A stretch of 64,000 nucleotides of DNA from Gammaproteobacteria bacterium (GCA_015487785.1 WFPC01000054.1:1-64000), one strand, 5' to 3'. Counted from the stretch's first letter, positions 36,196-45,509 are shown. Notes: generated by a model from the letters alone, not told the origin. Made by a program: numbers and translations.

Positions 36196-36935
36196 GGCTT
36201 TTCCACGTTCAGGCGAAACACCGGCGCCTTGCGCCGCTCCCGCATCAGATCCAGCGCCTTGACCAAGGCCACCACCACCCGGTCGGTGGTCTGCTGGCTG
36301 TCAGCCCATTCGGTGCGCGCGGTCTCCAGCAACTGTCCCATATCGTTAGGCAGGGGCCGGTCCTCTTCCATGATCATGTCTTCCAACATGCCGGGCTTGA
36401 GTTCGGGGCGAAACAGCAGGCCGTAACTCAGGCTGTTGGGACGAATGGCCAGCCAACGCCCCTGCTCGTCCACCAGCAAGGGCTCCAGCCCTGCCGGCAG
36501 GGTGGCCGAGCCGTTGTACATTACCAGCACCCGCCGACCGTCCACCGCCTCGGCCAGAGGATCGCCACTGCCGGCCGAGGTCTTGCGGGCACGGGTCCAG
36601 TAGGCATTGTGGAACGGCTCGCCGGAGAGTTCGGCACCGGCCGCGGCGGCCACCAGCAAACCGCCATAACCCAGGCCCACCACCGGCCGGCGGGCCTGCT
36701 GGAATTGGCTCAGCAGGCGCTGCTCGTCGGCCAACCAGGGGTTGCGCACTTCGTCACTGGGAGGAAACGCCCCGCCCAGCAGGAACAGGGCATCGTAATG
36801 AATCGCCGTACCCGGCACATCCTGGTCCACGAAGGGCCGGAAATAGGTGAAACCGATGTCGCGCGCTTCCAACTGGGCCTCGATGGCCCCCAGGAACTCA
36901 CTGTAACTGTGCTGGATGACAGCGTATTTCTTCAT
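36192..36935 (-). CDS. Class I glutamine-amidotransferase-like protein lacking the nucleophile Cys
   Basis: The fold is that of GATase1: an N-terminal Rossmann-like strand (KKYAVIQHSYSE), DALFLLGGAF and a central VVGLGYGGLLVAAAAG. In active family members the last segment has Cys (GxCxG); here Tyr replaces it, so the glutaminase reaction should be lost. Histidine/glutamate partners are not clear either. It may be a regulatory or binding relative. ATG 36935 is chosen; the longer ORF runs through an unlikely N-terminus. It is coupled to the two downstream genes. Confidence 0.75.
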   Translation of the reverse strand: MKKYAVIQHSYSEFLGAIEAQLEARDIGFTYFRPFVDQDVPGTAIHYDALFLLGGAFPPSDEVRNPWLADEQRLLSQFQQARRPVVGLGYGGLLVAAAAGAELSGEPFHNAYWTRARKTSAGSGDPLAEAVDGRRVLVMYNGSATLPAGLEPLLVDEQGRWLAIRPNSLSYGLLFRPELKPGMLEDMIMEEDRPLPNDMGQLLETARTEWADSQQTTDRVVVALVKALDLMRERRKAPVFRLNVEKP

Positions 36936-36996
36936 GTTACAGGCCCCACCATCGACGAAAGCAAAACGAGCACGCGACAGCACCGTGTCCCGGCCA

Positions 36997-37908
36997 TCAA
37001 CCTTCGATGCCGGGATGTTCGAGACAGTATTGGCGGGCGAACTCCAGCAGCTCGTCCATCGCCCGCTGACGGAATTTCTGTTTTTGGTGTACGAAAGAGA
37101 ACGGCCGTTCCAGCGGCGGATCGAGCTGGATCGCCTTCAGCGTGCCCAGCTTCAGCTCCTTGACCAAGGTCGCCCGCGACAGAATGGTAATGCCGATGCC
37201 GGCCTCCACCGCGCCCTTGATGGCCTCGGGACTACCCAGCTCCATGATTACGTCCAGCTCATTGGGGTTGAGCCCCACCTGGTGCAGATACTCGATGATG
37301 ACCTCGCGGGTACCCGAACCCTCTTCACGGCAGATATACGGATATTCCAGCAACTTGTGCGCAGGGATGACCTCTTCCCCGGCCAGCTCGTGCCCCGGCG
37401 GCACGATGGCCACCAACTGGTCTTTCTTGCACAGCTCCACCACCAGGTTCTTGTTGCCCACGGTGGCCTCCACCACACCCAGGTCGATGATGTTGTTCTC
37501 CACCATGGACACGATGCCCTCGGTGTTGGACACCTTCAGACGCACGTTGACATCGGGGTACTTGGCCTTGAAGTCCCCCAGCAAGGCCGGCAGCATGTAT
37601 TCGGCAATGGTGGTGCTCGCGCCGATCACCAACACCCCGCTGACCTCGCCGGTGAGTGCGCGCACTTCGTTCTCCATTTCCGCATAGAGTTCGAAGATAC
37701 GCCCGGCATAACTGTAGACCCGCTTGCCCGCCTCGGTGAGGCTGATGCGGTTGTGGGTGCGATCGAACAGGCGGGTATTGAAATATTCCTCCAATTGGCG
37801 CACCTGGAAGGTCACCGCGGGCTGGGTCATGTGCAGGGTTTCCGCCGCCTTGGTGAAGCTCAGCAGCTTGGCTACCGTGTGGAAAACTTGCAGTCTGCGA
37901 TCCGCCAT
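36997..37908 (-). CDS. LysR-family transcriptional regulator
   Basis: A 303-aa regulator with an N-terminal winged helix (LLSFTKAAETLHMTQPAVTFQ) and a periplasmic-binding-protein-like effector domain (EVSGVLVIGASTTIAEYMLPALL). The CysL/CbbR-like branch is suggested by the effector domain, but the target cannot be fixed. The gene is divergent from the TM2 gene across a short region with two dyads, as expected for an autoregulated LysR protein. Confidence 0.93.
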   Translation of the reverse strand: MADRRLQVFHTVAKLLSFTKAAETLHMTQPAVTFQVRQLEEYFNTRLFDRTHNRISLTEAGKRVYSYAGRIFELYAEMENEVRALTGEVSGVLVIGASTTIAEYMLPALLGDFKAKYPDVNVRLKVSNTEGIVSMVENNIIDLGVVEATVGNKNLVVELCKKDQLVAIVPPGHELAGEEVIPAHKLLEYPYICREEGSGTREVIIEYLHQVGLNPNELDVIMELGSPEAIKGAVEAGIGITILSRATLVKELKLGTLKAIQLDPPLERPFSFVHQKQKFRQRAMDELLEFARQYCLEHPGIEG

Positions 37909-37915
37909 TCTGGTA

Positions 37916-37946
37916 TTATTCTAATAAGTTGCTCTATCGGGCGATA
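37916..37946. promoter_or_regulatory. Two dyads in the LysR/TM2 divergent region
   Basis: TTATT-CT-AATAA lies at 37916-37927, eight bases before the LysR start, and TATCG-GG-CGATA at 37935-37946. Both are perfect short inverted repeats and could be operator half-sites of the LysR regulator. The second matches the LysR T-N11-A length only loosely, so this is a candidate only. Confidence 0.4.
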
Positions 37947-38020
37947 ATATCAGTTAATTCCCCGGGATCAAACAGCTTATCCCGGCGGCAAGCACGCAAC
38001 CCCAAGGAGTATCTTCCGGC

Positions 38021-38587
38021 ATGAGCGAGGCATGGAAACACCTGGACCTGCAGGGCGGTGGCCTGCAGACCCTCAACCTGCTGATGACCCGTCACCAGCG
38101 CCGCCGAGGCCGCGCCTACCTGTTGTGGCTGGGCTTTCCCCTGGGCCTGCATCGTTTCTACCTGCGTTCCCCCCTGGCCTGGCTCTACCCCGGCCTGAGC
38201 CTGGCGGCCGGGATCGCCGCCACCGGCCCGGGGCCGGCCTGGGCCGTGGCCCTCACGCTGCCCCTGGCCGGGTTCGCGATCTACGACCTGATCACCCTGG
38301 AGGCCCAGGTGAACGCTTTCAACAAGGCCTTGCGCATGCGACTCTACCTGGGACAGGGTGCCACGCCGCCGCCGGGGTATCGCGGCCGCTATGGCGAGGA
38401 AGAGCACATCCTGGAAGACTACCTGGAGGAAAAGGAACAGGAACGCCCCGGCCACCAGGCACCGACGGCTCCGGGCAACACGACCGTGGAAGGGAAAAAG
38501 GTGTTTTCCTTTGCCGAGCAGGAGGCCTTGCTCAGGGAAATGCAGCAGCAACGGCCGAAGCCGCGCAAGGCTCAGCCGCGGAACTGA
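38021..38587 (+). CDS. TM2-domain-containing membrane protein
   Basis: A TM2-type domain in the N-terminal half: a helix with YLLWLGFPLGLHRFYLRS, a turn, then AGIAATGPGPAWAVALTLPLAGFAIYDL. The C-terminal third is hydrophilic and charged, with an EEEHILEDYLEEKEQE acidic stretch and a basic tail. The function of TM2 proteins is poorly known. The last 16 bp overlap the convergent mini-MCP gene. Confidence 0.8.
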   Translation: MSEAWKHLDLQGGGLQTLNLLMTRHQRRRGRAYLLWLGFPLGLHRFYLRSPLAWLYPGLSLAAGIAATGPGPAWAVALTLPLAGFAIYDLITLEAQVNAFNKALRMRLYLGQGATPPPGYRGRYGEEEHILEDYLEEKEQERPGHQAPTAPGNTTVEGKKVFSFAEQEALLREMQQQRPKPRKAQPRN

Positions 38588-39000
38588 ACCGCCAGCTCGC
38601 GCAAATGGGCGGAGACCTCGCCCAGGGTATGGCGCGCCTGGGCCATGCAGCGCGCCACCTCCGTGTCGTCGGCACAGGGGTCGTCCAGACAGGCCTGCAT
38701 CCGCTGCCCGGAACGCTGCATACGCTCCACCAACTCGCTCACCCGTTCGGCCACCTGGGCCAGTTGGCGACCCGATTCGCCGGCACGGGCCGCCTCCAGG
38801 GTCACATTGAGCGCCAGCCACTGACTCTGCCGGGTCATGGCCGCGATGGCGGCCAGCACTTCCCCGGCATCGTTGCCCATGCTCACTGCTGCCTGTTTCA
38901 TCCTGCTCACCTCGAAAACATCACCCCGCCGGCCACTGCCAACGGCTTCAACCATACTCTGTTCGAGGTTTAGCAAGTTCCGCGCCGGATCACCCGGCAC
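38572..39000 (-). CDS. Small soluble protein with a chemoreceptor-like signalling helix
   Basis: A 142-aa protein with no membrane segment. The central MTRQSQWLALNVTLEAARAG resembles the hairpin of chemoreceptor signalling domains (NLLALNAAIEAARAGE in classical MCPs). The methylation bundle and sensor are missing and the CheA/CheW contact region is altered. It may be a degenerate remnant or a mini-receptor. The start overlaps the aldo/keto reductase end by 11 bp, placing it last in that operon. ATG codons further in are possible starts. Confidence 0.65.
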   Translation of the reverse strand: MPGDPARNLLNLEQSMVEAVGSGRRGDVFEVSRMKQAAVSMGNDAGEVLAAIAAMTRQSQWLALNVTLEAARAGESGRQLAQVAERVSELVERMQRSGQRMQACLDDPCADDTEVARCMAQARHTLGEVSAHLRELAVQFRG

Positions 39001-40135
39001 GCTGATAAAGCGCCAGATAGCTCTTTTTCGACATCACCGGCTGGCGGCAGACCGCCAGGACATCGTCCAGGTGTTGCTGGCTACGCAACCCCACCAGGGT
39101 GGTGCCCAGACCGGGCGTGGAACGGTTGCACTGTAACGCCCGCTGGGCATCGTTGGCCAGTTCGGGCAGGGCCTGGCGCAGCACATCCAGCCCCTGGCGG
39201 GCGAGATGCCCCTTCATCATGCCATGGCTGCCCATGACATAGAGCCCGAGCTGATAGGCCGCCTGCAGGGTGGAGGCGATATTGCCCTGCCCGGTGGCCT
39301 GGTTGAAGCGGGTAAAGCCCTCGTTCATCACCGCGTTGAAGGGTAGTTGAATCAATCTGAAGTGATGCTCCGCGCTCTCGCCGTCCACTTCGCGGGCCGC
39401 CTTTTCCGCCAGGCCCAGCAAAGAGGCCAGCGATTCGAACAGGGGGTGATCGGTCTCCACCCGAAACCCATTGAAGGTGGCAATGCCGTAATTGCGGATA
39501 CGCCCCTCGCGCACCGCCCGCTCCAATACCGCGAACACCGGCAACAGCTTCTGGTTGAGCCGTTCCTTGCCGATCACCGGGATATGCACTTCCGGCTGGT
39601 CGACCAAAAAGGCATCCAGGGTTTCCACCCCCATCAAGCGGCGTGACAAATCCAGTTGATAATCGATATAGGCCGGGCTGAGCAGATGTGCCTCGCCGGC
39701 CAGGTCCTGCGTCCGCCCCAGGCCGCGATCGACGATCTCGCGCTGGAACCAGGCGGCGAAATCCGTCGGCTTGCCGCCGCGAAGCGTCAAAAAACCGCCT
39801 TTCGACACCAGAAACAGGGCCTGACGCGGCACTTCCCCAGCCACCAGGGCACGCACCGCCGCGCCTACCGCCGCCAGTGAACGGCCATAGCGGTAGTGAC
39901 TGGCAGTGTCGATCACATTGATACCCTGGCGCACCGCCCGGATCAGCAACTGCCCCAGGCGGGCGTCCTGGGCGGGACTGGCCTCGCCGGGAAAGGTGCC
40001 GGCACCGATGGAGCTGAGCTGGATGCCCGTGCGCAGGAATTCGCTGTAATGCCCCTTGCCGCAGCCTGCACCCTGTTGCTCGGCATAGAGCTGGGTGGCC
40101 TGAGCCTCGGCATGCCCCGGAATCATCTGCATCAT
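38990..40135 (-). CDS. Aldo/keto reductase family protein
   Basis: NAD(P)H-dependent oxidoreductase of the (beta/alpha)8 fold. INVIDTASHYRYGRS contains the catalytic Asp and Tyr and VSKGGFL is typical; the active-site His may be in the QPEVHIP segment. The protein is about 381 aa, longer than the usual 280-330, with an insert after the first third. Starts from 40150 to 40126 are possible; ATG 40135 follows GGCGGGGGATGAC. It overlaps the end of the histone-deacetylase-like gene. The substrate is unknown. Confidence 0.8.
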   Translation of the reverse strand: MMQMIPGHAEAQATQLYAEQQGAGCGKGHYSEFLRTGIQLSSIGAGTFPGEASPAQDARLGQLLIRAVRQGINVIDTASHYRYGRSLAAVGAAVRALVAGEVPRQALFLVSKGGFLTLRGGKPTDFAAWFQREIVDRGLGRTQDLAGEAHLLSPAYIDYQLDLSRRLMGVETLDAFLVDQPEVHIPVIGKERLNQKLLPVFAVLERAVREGRIRNYGIATFNGFRVETDHPLFESLASLLGLAEKAAREVDGESAEHHFRLIQLPFNAVMNEGFTRFNQATGQGNIASTLQAAYQLGLYVMGSHGMMKGHLARQGLDVLRQALPELANDAQRALQCNRSTPGLGTTLVGLRSQQHLDDVLAVCRQPVMSKKSYLALYQRAG

Positions 40136-41298
40136 GTCATCCCCCGCCACAGTGGGTGCTGCTCCAGCAAGTCACCGGCCAGGCGGCGAATCGCCTCGCG
40201 CGGCGGACCGTCACCGGCGGCTTCCACACGGCGCTCGAACAGCACCGGATAATAGTCTTCATCCTCGTCCTCGTCCCAACCTACCGCCTGCAATACCCGG
40301 CGCCCTGCTTCCGGCAAGGCCTCGTCCAGCCGCCGCCCGGACAGCAACCCCCACACCCCGGTCCAGCAACGTGCCAGAGTCAGGGGATGGTAGCCACCAC
40401 CACCCAACACCGCCAGTCGAGGCACGCCATGGGGATGTCGCGGCGCACTGTGCAACACCTCTTCCACCAGCTCGAGGAAAAAGCCGGTGGAAATGGCGAA
40501 CTTGCCCAGGGGATCGGGCAACAGGATATCGGTGCCCGCCTGCAACACCACCGCATCGGGCTGGAAGGCGCGCAACACCCGGGGCCACAACTGCCCGAAA
40601 ATCCAGCGGTATTCACCATCGCGCGTTGCCTTGGGCAGGGGCACGTTGAGGGCATTGCCCAGCACCCCCCAGTCGCGCCAGCCGCCACCGATGAAGGGAT
40701 AGGCATAGGCGGTGTCCATGTGCAGGGAGAAGGTGAGCACCTGCTCGTCGTCGCGAAAGGCCAGCTCCACACCGTCGCCATGATGGGCATCGATATCCAG
40801 GTACAACACCCGCCAGCCTTCCCTGCGCAAGCGCATGATGGCCAGCACCGGGTCGTTGAAGAAACAGAAACCCCGCGCCTGGTCGGGCAAGGCATGGTGC
40901 ATGCCACCGGCGGGACTGAAGGCCAGATACCCCGCCAGCACCTGCTCGGCAGCTTGGATACTGCCACCGGTGGCAGTGGCCGGCGTGGTGAAGAAATCGT
41001 GGAAATAGGGATTTTCCAGGTTACCGATATTGTGCCGCTGACGACTGGCCCGGCTGACCTTGCCCGCCCGCTCGGCCGCCTGCATGGCCTCGATATATTC
41101 CGCCGTATGGAACCAGGCCAGCTCGTCCTCGCTGGCCCGGCGTGAAACGAGATATTCCTCCGCGCTCAGGGCCGCATAACTGTGAATGAGATCCAGGGTC
41201 AGCGACACCCGCGGGATGGCCAGGGGATGGTTGGCGGCATAGCGATGCCTGCGATAGCGCTCGGCGGCAATGAAACGGGCCGGCCAGGTCTCAGTCAA
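40132..41298 (-). CDS. Histone deacetylase family protein (AcuC-like)
   Basis: Zinc-dependent deacetylase fold. GGMHHALPDQARGFCFFNDP carries the catalytic His pair, YLDIDAHHGDGVELAF the zinc Asp/His, and QAGTD the second Asp. Bacterial members deacetylate proteins (as B. subtilis AcuC acts on AcsA) or polyamines. I place the start at TTG 41298, because AGGAAGGGCGGC precedes it and the N-terminus then begins at the HDAC domain (388 aa). The track ORF continues 84 codons through the upstream gene in another frame. Confidence 0.9.
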   Translation of the reverse strand: MTETWPARFIAAERYRRHRYAANHPLAIPRVSLTLDLIHSYAALSAEEYLVSRRASEDELAWFHTAEYIEAMQAAERAGKVSRASRQRHNIGNLENPYFHDFFTTPATATGGSIQAAEQVLAGYLAFSPAGGMHHALPDQARGFCFFNDPVLAIMRLRREGWRVLYLDIDAHHGDGVELAFRDDEQVLTFSLHMDTAYAYPFIGGGWRDWGVLGNALNVPLPKATRDGEYRWIFGQLWPRVLRAFQPDAVVLQAGTDILLPDPLGKFAISTGFFLELVEEVLHSAPRHPHGVPRLAVLGGGGYHPLTLARCWTGVWGLLSGRRLDEALPEAGRRVLQAVGWDEDEDEDYYPVLFERRVEAAGDGPPREAIRRLAGDLLEQHPLWRGMT

Positions 41299-41695
41299 GC
41301 CGCCCTTCCTGTTCGCACCGGGAACGCAGGTAGAGATAGATATGGCGTGCGGTACGCACCGCCATGCGCGCCGGCGCCCGGGGCAGGGCATCGAGTCGCC
41401 CAAGTTGCAGACAATTGTGGTAATAGACCAGTTCGCGCACATTGTCGCGCACGGTATTGAGGCTGGGGTCGCCCTTGACGAAAGCCTTGAACACCTCCAG
41501 CAGATCGTCACTGTCACAGGGCGACTTGCCACAGTGTGCCGCATAGGCATTGAGCAGGCCGGCCACCACCTGCTGAACCTGGGGCAGGATGTCTTCCAGT
41601 GTCGGCGCGGCCTGCTCGCTCACGGCCTGCTCCAGCCCCTGCAACTGCTCATCCAACGCCTCCAGCCGCCTGGACAAGATCGAGTTGGCATCCAT
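41291..41695 (-). CDS. Small helical protein of unknown function
   Basis: A 134-aa predicted all-helical protein with a leading coiled-coil-like stretch (RRLEALDEQLQGLEQAVSEQ) and no membrane segment. It begins one base after the rhodanese stop codon, and its 3' end overlaps the HDAC start by 8 bp. I do not recognise the family. The tight spacing suggests a role with the rhodanese and deacetylase. Confidence 0.75.
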   Translation of the reverse strand: MDANSILSRRLEALDEQLQGLEQAVSEQAAPTLEDILPQVQQVVAGLLNAYAAHCGKSPCDSDDLLEVFKAFVKGDPSLNTVRDNVRELVYYHNCLQLGRLDALPRAPARMAVRTARHIYLYLRSRCEQEGRLD

Positions 41696-41977
41696 TCAGG
41701 CGCTCAGTACATTGTTGATGCCGCCGGCATTGTGGACCTGGTCGAAGCCCATGCTGCGCAGGATCATCTGCGCCTGGGCACTGCGTCCGCCGGTCATGCA
41801 ATACACCACCACCGGCTTGTCCCGGTCCAGTTCGGCGGCCTGCTGGGGCAGCAATTGCACCGGGATGTTCTTCGCCCCCGGCGCCGCGCCACGACTGTAC
41901 TCGGCAGGGGAACGCACATCCACCAATTGCGCCCCCTGGGCCAGCAGTTTGCGCAACTCGTTGGCGGGAATGAACAT
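41696..41977 (-). CDS. Single-domain rhodanese-like sulfurtransferase
   Basis: A 93-aa protein made of one rhodanese domain. The catalytic loop is VVYCMTGGRSA with the active Cys. LVDVRSPAEYSRGAAPGAKNIP is the CDC25/rhodanese signature. ATG 41977 follows AGAGGAGATTGCC. It transfers sulfane sulfur to an acceptor such as cyanide or a protein thiol. It is first in the operon with the unknown gene, HDAC-like, aldo/keto reductase and mini-receptor genes. Confidence 0.9.
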   Translation of the reverse strand: MFIPANELRKLLAQGAQLVDVRSPAEYSRGAAPGAKNIPVQLLPQQAAELDRDKPVVVYCMTGGRSAQAQMILRSMGFDQVHNAGGINNVLSA

Positions 41978-42141
41978 GGCAATCTCCTCTGGCAGAAACA
42001 TTAGTAAACTCTAATATTTTAACCGACCATTTCAGTCTTGTATAGCCCGAATCACCTCGCCTGACCGAGCTCGACGCGTCCACCTTGCCCGAAACAAGCT
42101 TATTAACTATTATTTTTGTAATGAAACGAAGGAGGCCGATC

Positions 42142-45100
42142 ATGCGTACACTCCTCCCCTGGCCCTTGATTCTGACTTGGGTGGCCATACTCCTCCCCTC
42201 CTTGACCCATGCCAACACCCCGCCTCCAGATCCTTTTGCCCTGCTGGGCTTCGTGGAGAACCGTGGGCAGGCCCCGCAAGCGGTCTTCGCCTATACGCCG
42301 ACCCGTGCCGGGTTGAGTCAGGTCACCCGGGATGGCCGCCTGATTCATCAGATCCGTACCGGAGACGGCCGGCCGGTCCGTCTCGAGGAACGCTTCTCCC
42401 GCAAGCCGCTGCGACCCCGTTCCCTGTCCAAGGCGCCGGCCCGGGTCAGCTTTTTCACCGGCGCCAAGCCCAAGGCCTGGCACCGCGACATTCCCACCCA
42501 TGGAGCCATCGAACTGGGAGAGGCGGTGCCGGGGGTGCGCGTCCAGCTCCTGGCGCGACCGGGCAACCTGGAGAAGCGCTTCCACCTCGCCCCGGGCACC
42601 AACCCCGACGCCGTCTCCATCCGCCTGCAAGGTGCCCGTAGTCTGAGCGTGGAGCAAGACGGCCGGCTGCGGGTGGAAACCGCGGAAGGCACCGTGCATT
42701 TCACCGCCCCGGTGGCCTGGCAGACCCGCCCCGGCGGCGGCCGGGATCCCGTGGAGGTGGCCTACGTGGTGCGCGGCGAGCGCTACGGCTTCCGTCTCGG
42801 GCCGCATGACCCAAAACGGGAGGTGGTCATCGACCCCCTGCTGGGAACTGCTCTGCTGCGCGAGTCCGCGGCATCGGTGGATGATCTGACCGTAGACCCC
42901 TTCGGCGACGTATTCATCGTCGGCAGCACCCACGGCTCCAACCTGCAAGCCCTGGCCTCCGGCACCTACGACACCACTGCCGACGGCGGCAACACCGGGG
43001 AAACGGCCGGTTTCATCGCCAAGTTCTCGCGCGACCTGACCCAGCTCCTTGCTCTCACTTTCCTGGGCGGCGCACGGGACAATGTCGACAAAGGTGCCTA
43101 CGATGCCTACACCCATCTCACTGCCGTGGCCACCAATACCCAGGGCGATGTCTTCGTCGCCGGTTATACCAACACCGAGGACTTCCCCATCGTGAATCCG
43201 ACTAGCAAGAGCACCATCGCCCTGAGGAAGTCTTTCGGTGGTTACGAGTTCGTCGTCGCCCGCCTCTCCAACGATCTCGACCAGCTCACCGCCAGCGCTT
43301 ATCTCTCCGGCAAAGGCAACGAGGGCTCTAACGGTCTTTCTTTTTCTCGTGATAGTTATGTCGGCCAGGTAGATATTGCTCTGGCCCCGGACGAACAGAC
43401 TCTCTATCTGGCCGGCGTCTCCAGCTCAACGGATCTGCCCACCAACCAGGGCAGCGCAGGCGACGCCAATCCGCCGGCCTACATGCCCGTGGATCCCCAT
43501 CCAGGGCAATACGGCTACGATTGTTACTTGGCACAGCTTCCCCTGGATTTCACCACAGTCAACGCCACCTGGGTCGGCAACAATAACGGGAACTGGGCCA
43601 TGAGTTGTTATCTCGTTGGAACCGACAGCATCGGTTCGGTGTTCGTGGCCGGTTATGGCCGTGGTCAGTTCGAAGACGGTATCACGGGCCACGCCACCAG
43701 CCAGAATCCCGGCGACAATGTCTATGGCGATCTGCAGGATACGATCGTAGTCCGTTTCTCCGCCGATCTGCGCACCCTGCACAACGGCACCTTCCTGGGC
43801 GCCTCCAACGGCTGCTTCGAGTGCGACAATCCCGATCGCCCCTGGGACATGGTGATCACCGATGCCGCCGAGGTCATCCTGGTGGGTGAGACCCCCATCC
43901 CGCCAGCCGACAAGCCTGAGTTGACCCTGTTCCCCACCACGCCCGGTGCCCTCATTACGCAAACTTCATCGGCCCCGTCAAATATCAACGTTGGCTACGT
44001 CGCCCGTCTGGACAACAGTCTGCAACTGCAGGCCGCCACCCTGCTGCATCTTTGCCCCACTGGCGATCAAGGAATGCCGGACTGTGAACAAGGTGGTAGC
44101 GGTTATGCCACCGCGGTGGATTTCTACAGCTATTATGATGACAACGGTCAGACCCGTCGCGATATCTTCGTCGCCTATTCACAATTTGGATTGACCGTGG
44201 GCCGTCCCGGGGCCTACATGAGTCTGCCCTGGGGTATGAAGTTTCTTGGCAATCTTAGTCTGCATCGCCTGAGCGAGGATCTCTCGAGTCGTCTCGCCGC
44301 CACTGATTTTTGGACAACCGCAGACTTTCCTCACCTGGCCTTCTCAGAGACCTACTTCGATGGCAGCAGAAACCAGAGCGATCCGCGTATCTACGCAGGG
44401 TTCAGCGCATATTATGCCCTGCAACACCCACAAGGCTTCGCCGGGCCTGATGGCACCGATGTCTTCGGCGTGCCTTTCAGGGATGCGGGTCCCTTCATCA
44501 TTGCCCTGGATCCGAATCTTTCCGCAGGGGATGCCCCCAGCCTCGTATTCGCCTCAACCGAATCCGTCGATCTCGGCTACCTGCCCGGAAGTACCACCAC
44601 GGCCCCAGCCGCCCTCCCCGCCCTTGTCAACAACAGCAACGACACCCTTACCTTGTATACGGGATACTTCGAAGACAACGGCCTGGGAGCCAGCTGGGGC
44701 TTCACCAACGGTGTCAACAGCTGTTTGCCCCAACCCTTCATCCTCAACCCCGGGGCGAGTTGCGTGATCTACGTGAATGCAATGAGCAGCGTCACCGACC
44801 CGGTCACCTTCCGGGCACGGCTGCACCTGGTCACCAATGACCCCAACGGCGCCATCCTCACCAGCCCTGACATCACCGTGCGCGCCACCCCTGTGCTCCT
44901 CACCTACAGCGGCAGTTACATCAGTGCCATCGACTACCTGGGTGAAGGGCTGGATTTCGGCATCGCGGATGTGGGCAACAGTGAGCAGCGCACCGTCACC
45001 GCCCGCTCGCGCATCGATGGCCTCCAGTTCGGCCAGATCACGCTGGGCACCTCGGGCCCCTTCTCGGTCGACACGGACACCTGTAGCGGTCAAACCCTCA

Positions 45101-45435
45101 ACGAGGGTAACCGTTGCACCGTCACTGTCCGCTACCAACCCGTCAGCGCCGGTGCCCATGAAGCCATCCTGGACTTCGCCGACACGATCGGCGGTACCTG
45201 GGTGGCCCTGCGCCTGAGCGGCAGCGGCCAAGCCGGTTCCGGTGGATCCGCTGGCCCCGGTGGCGGCAACACCAGTGGTTCCGGTGGATCCGCTGGCTCT
45301 GGCGGTGGAGGAGGTAATACCGGCGGGCCTGGTGGTAACGGCGGAGGTGGAGGTCTGTTTGGTGCCATCGGTCCCCTGCCCTTGCTGGCGGGACTGATCC
45401 TCACCATCCTCGCCCGGCGCCGACGGCGGCCGTGA
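42142..45435 (+). CDS. Large secreted SBBP-propeller protein with GlyGly-CTERM-like tail
   Basis: A signal peptide (LLPWPLILTWVAILLPSLTHA) is followed by a DUF7948-like domain, SBBP-type propeller repeats (LTVDPFGDVFIVGSTHGSN and GDVFVAGYTNTEDFP), and Ig-like choice-of-anchor modules (LDFGIADVGNSEQRTVTA). A Gly/Ser-rich linker leads to GGGGGLFGAIGPLPLLAGLI and a basic end, resembling a GlyGly-CTERM cleaved by rhombosortase. ATG 42142 follows AAGGAGGCCGATC. No rhombosortase gene is in the window. Function unknown; surface exposure is likely. Confidence 0.85.
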   Translation: MRTLLPWPLILTWVAILLPSLTHANTPPPDPFALLGFVENRGQAPQAVFAYTPTRAGLSQVTRDGRLIHQIRTGDGRPVRLEERFSRKPLRPRSLSKAPARVSFFTGAKPKAWHRDIPTHGAIELGEAVPGVRVQLLARPGNLEKRFHLAPGTNPDAVSIRLQGARSLSVEQDGRLRVETAEGTVHFTAPVAWQTRPGGGRDPVEVAYVVRGERYGFRLGPHDPKREVVIDPLLGTALLRESAASVDDLTVDPFGDVFIVGSTHGSNLQALASGTYDTTADGGNTGETAGFIAKFSRDLTQLLALTFLGGARDNVDKGAYDAYTHLTAVATNTQGDVFVAGYTNTEDFPIVNPTSKSTIALRKSFGGYEFVVARLSNDLDQLTASAYLSGKGNEGSNGLSFSRDSYVGQVDIALAPDEQTLYLAGVSSSTDLPTNQGSAGDANPPAYMPVDPHPGQYGYDCYLAQLPLDFTTVNATWVGNNNGNWAMSCYLVGTDSIGSVFVAGYGRGQFEDGITGHATSQNPGDNVYGDLQDTIVVRFSADLRTLHNGTFLGASNGCFECDNPDRPWDMVITDAAEVILVGETPIPPADKPELTLFPTTPGALITQTSSAPSNINVGYVARLDNSLQLQAATLLHLCPTGDQGMPDCEQGGSGYATAVDFYSYYDDNGQTRRDIFVAYSQFGLTVGRPGAYMSLPWGMKFLGNLSLHRLSEDLSSRLAATDFWTTADFPHLAFSETYFDGSRNQSDPRIYAGFSAYYALQHPQGFAGPDGTDVFGVPFRDAGPFIIALDPNLSAGDAPSLVFASTESVDLGYLPGSTTTAPAALPALVNNSNDTLTLYTGYFEDNGLGASWGFTNGVNSCLPQPFILNPGASCVIYVNAMSSVTDPVTFRARLHLVTNDPNGAILTSPDITVRATPVLLTYSGSYISAIDYLGEGLDFGIADVGNSEQRTVTARSRIDGLQFGQITLGTSGPFSVDTDTCSGQTLNEGNRCTVTVRYQPVSAGAHEAILDFADTIGGTWVALRLSGSGQAGSGGSAGPGGGNTSGSGGSAGSGGGGGNTGGPGGNGGGGGLFGAIGPLPLLAGLILTILARRRRRP

Positions 45436-45509
45436 AACACCACCTCGGCGCCCCAACGCTTGCCGCCAAGAGCCGCGAGGGAATCTGACACTTTTGGCCC
45501 GGCAAACAC

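Noticed and set aside
40132-41550. Upstream 84 codons of the HDAC-like ORF
   Set aside because: They overlap the unknown 134-aa gene in another frame; a TTG with a good ribosome site at 41298 gives a normal HDAC length.
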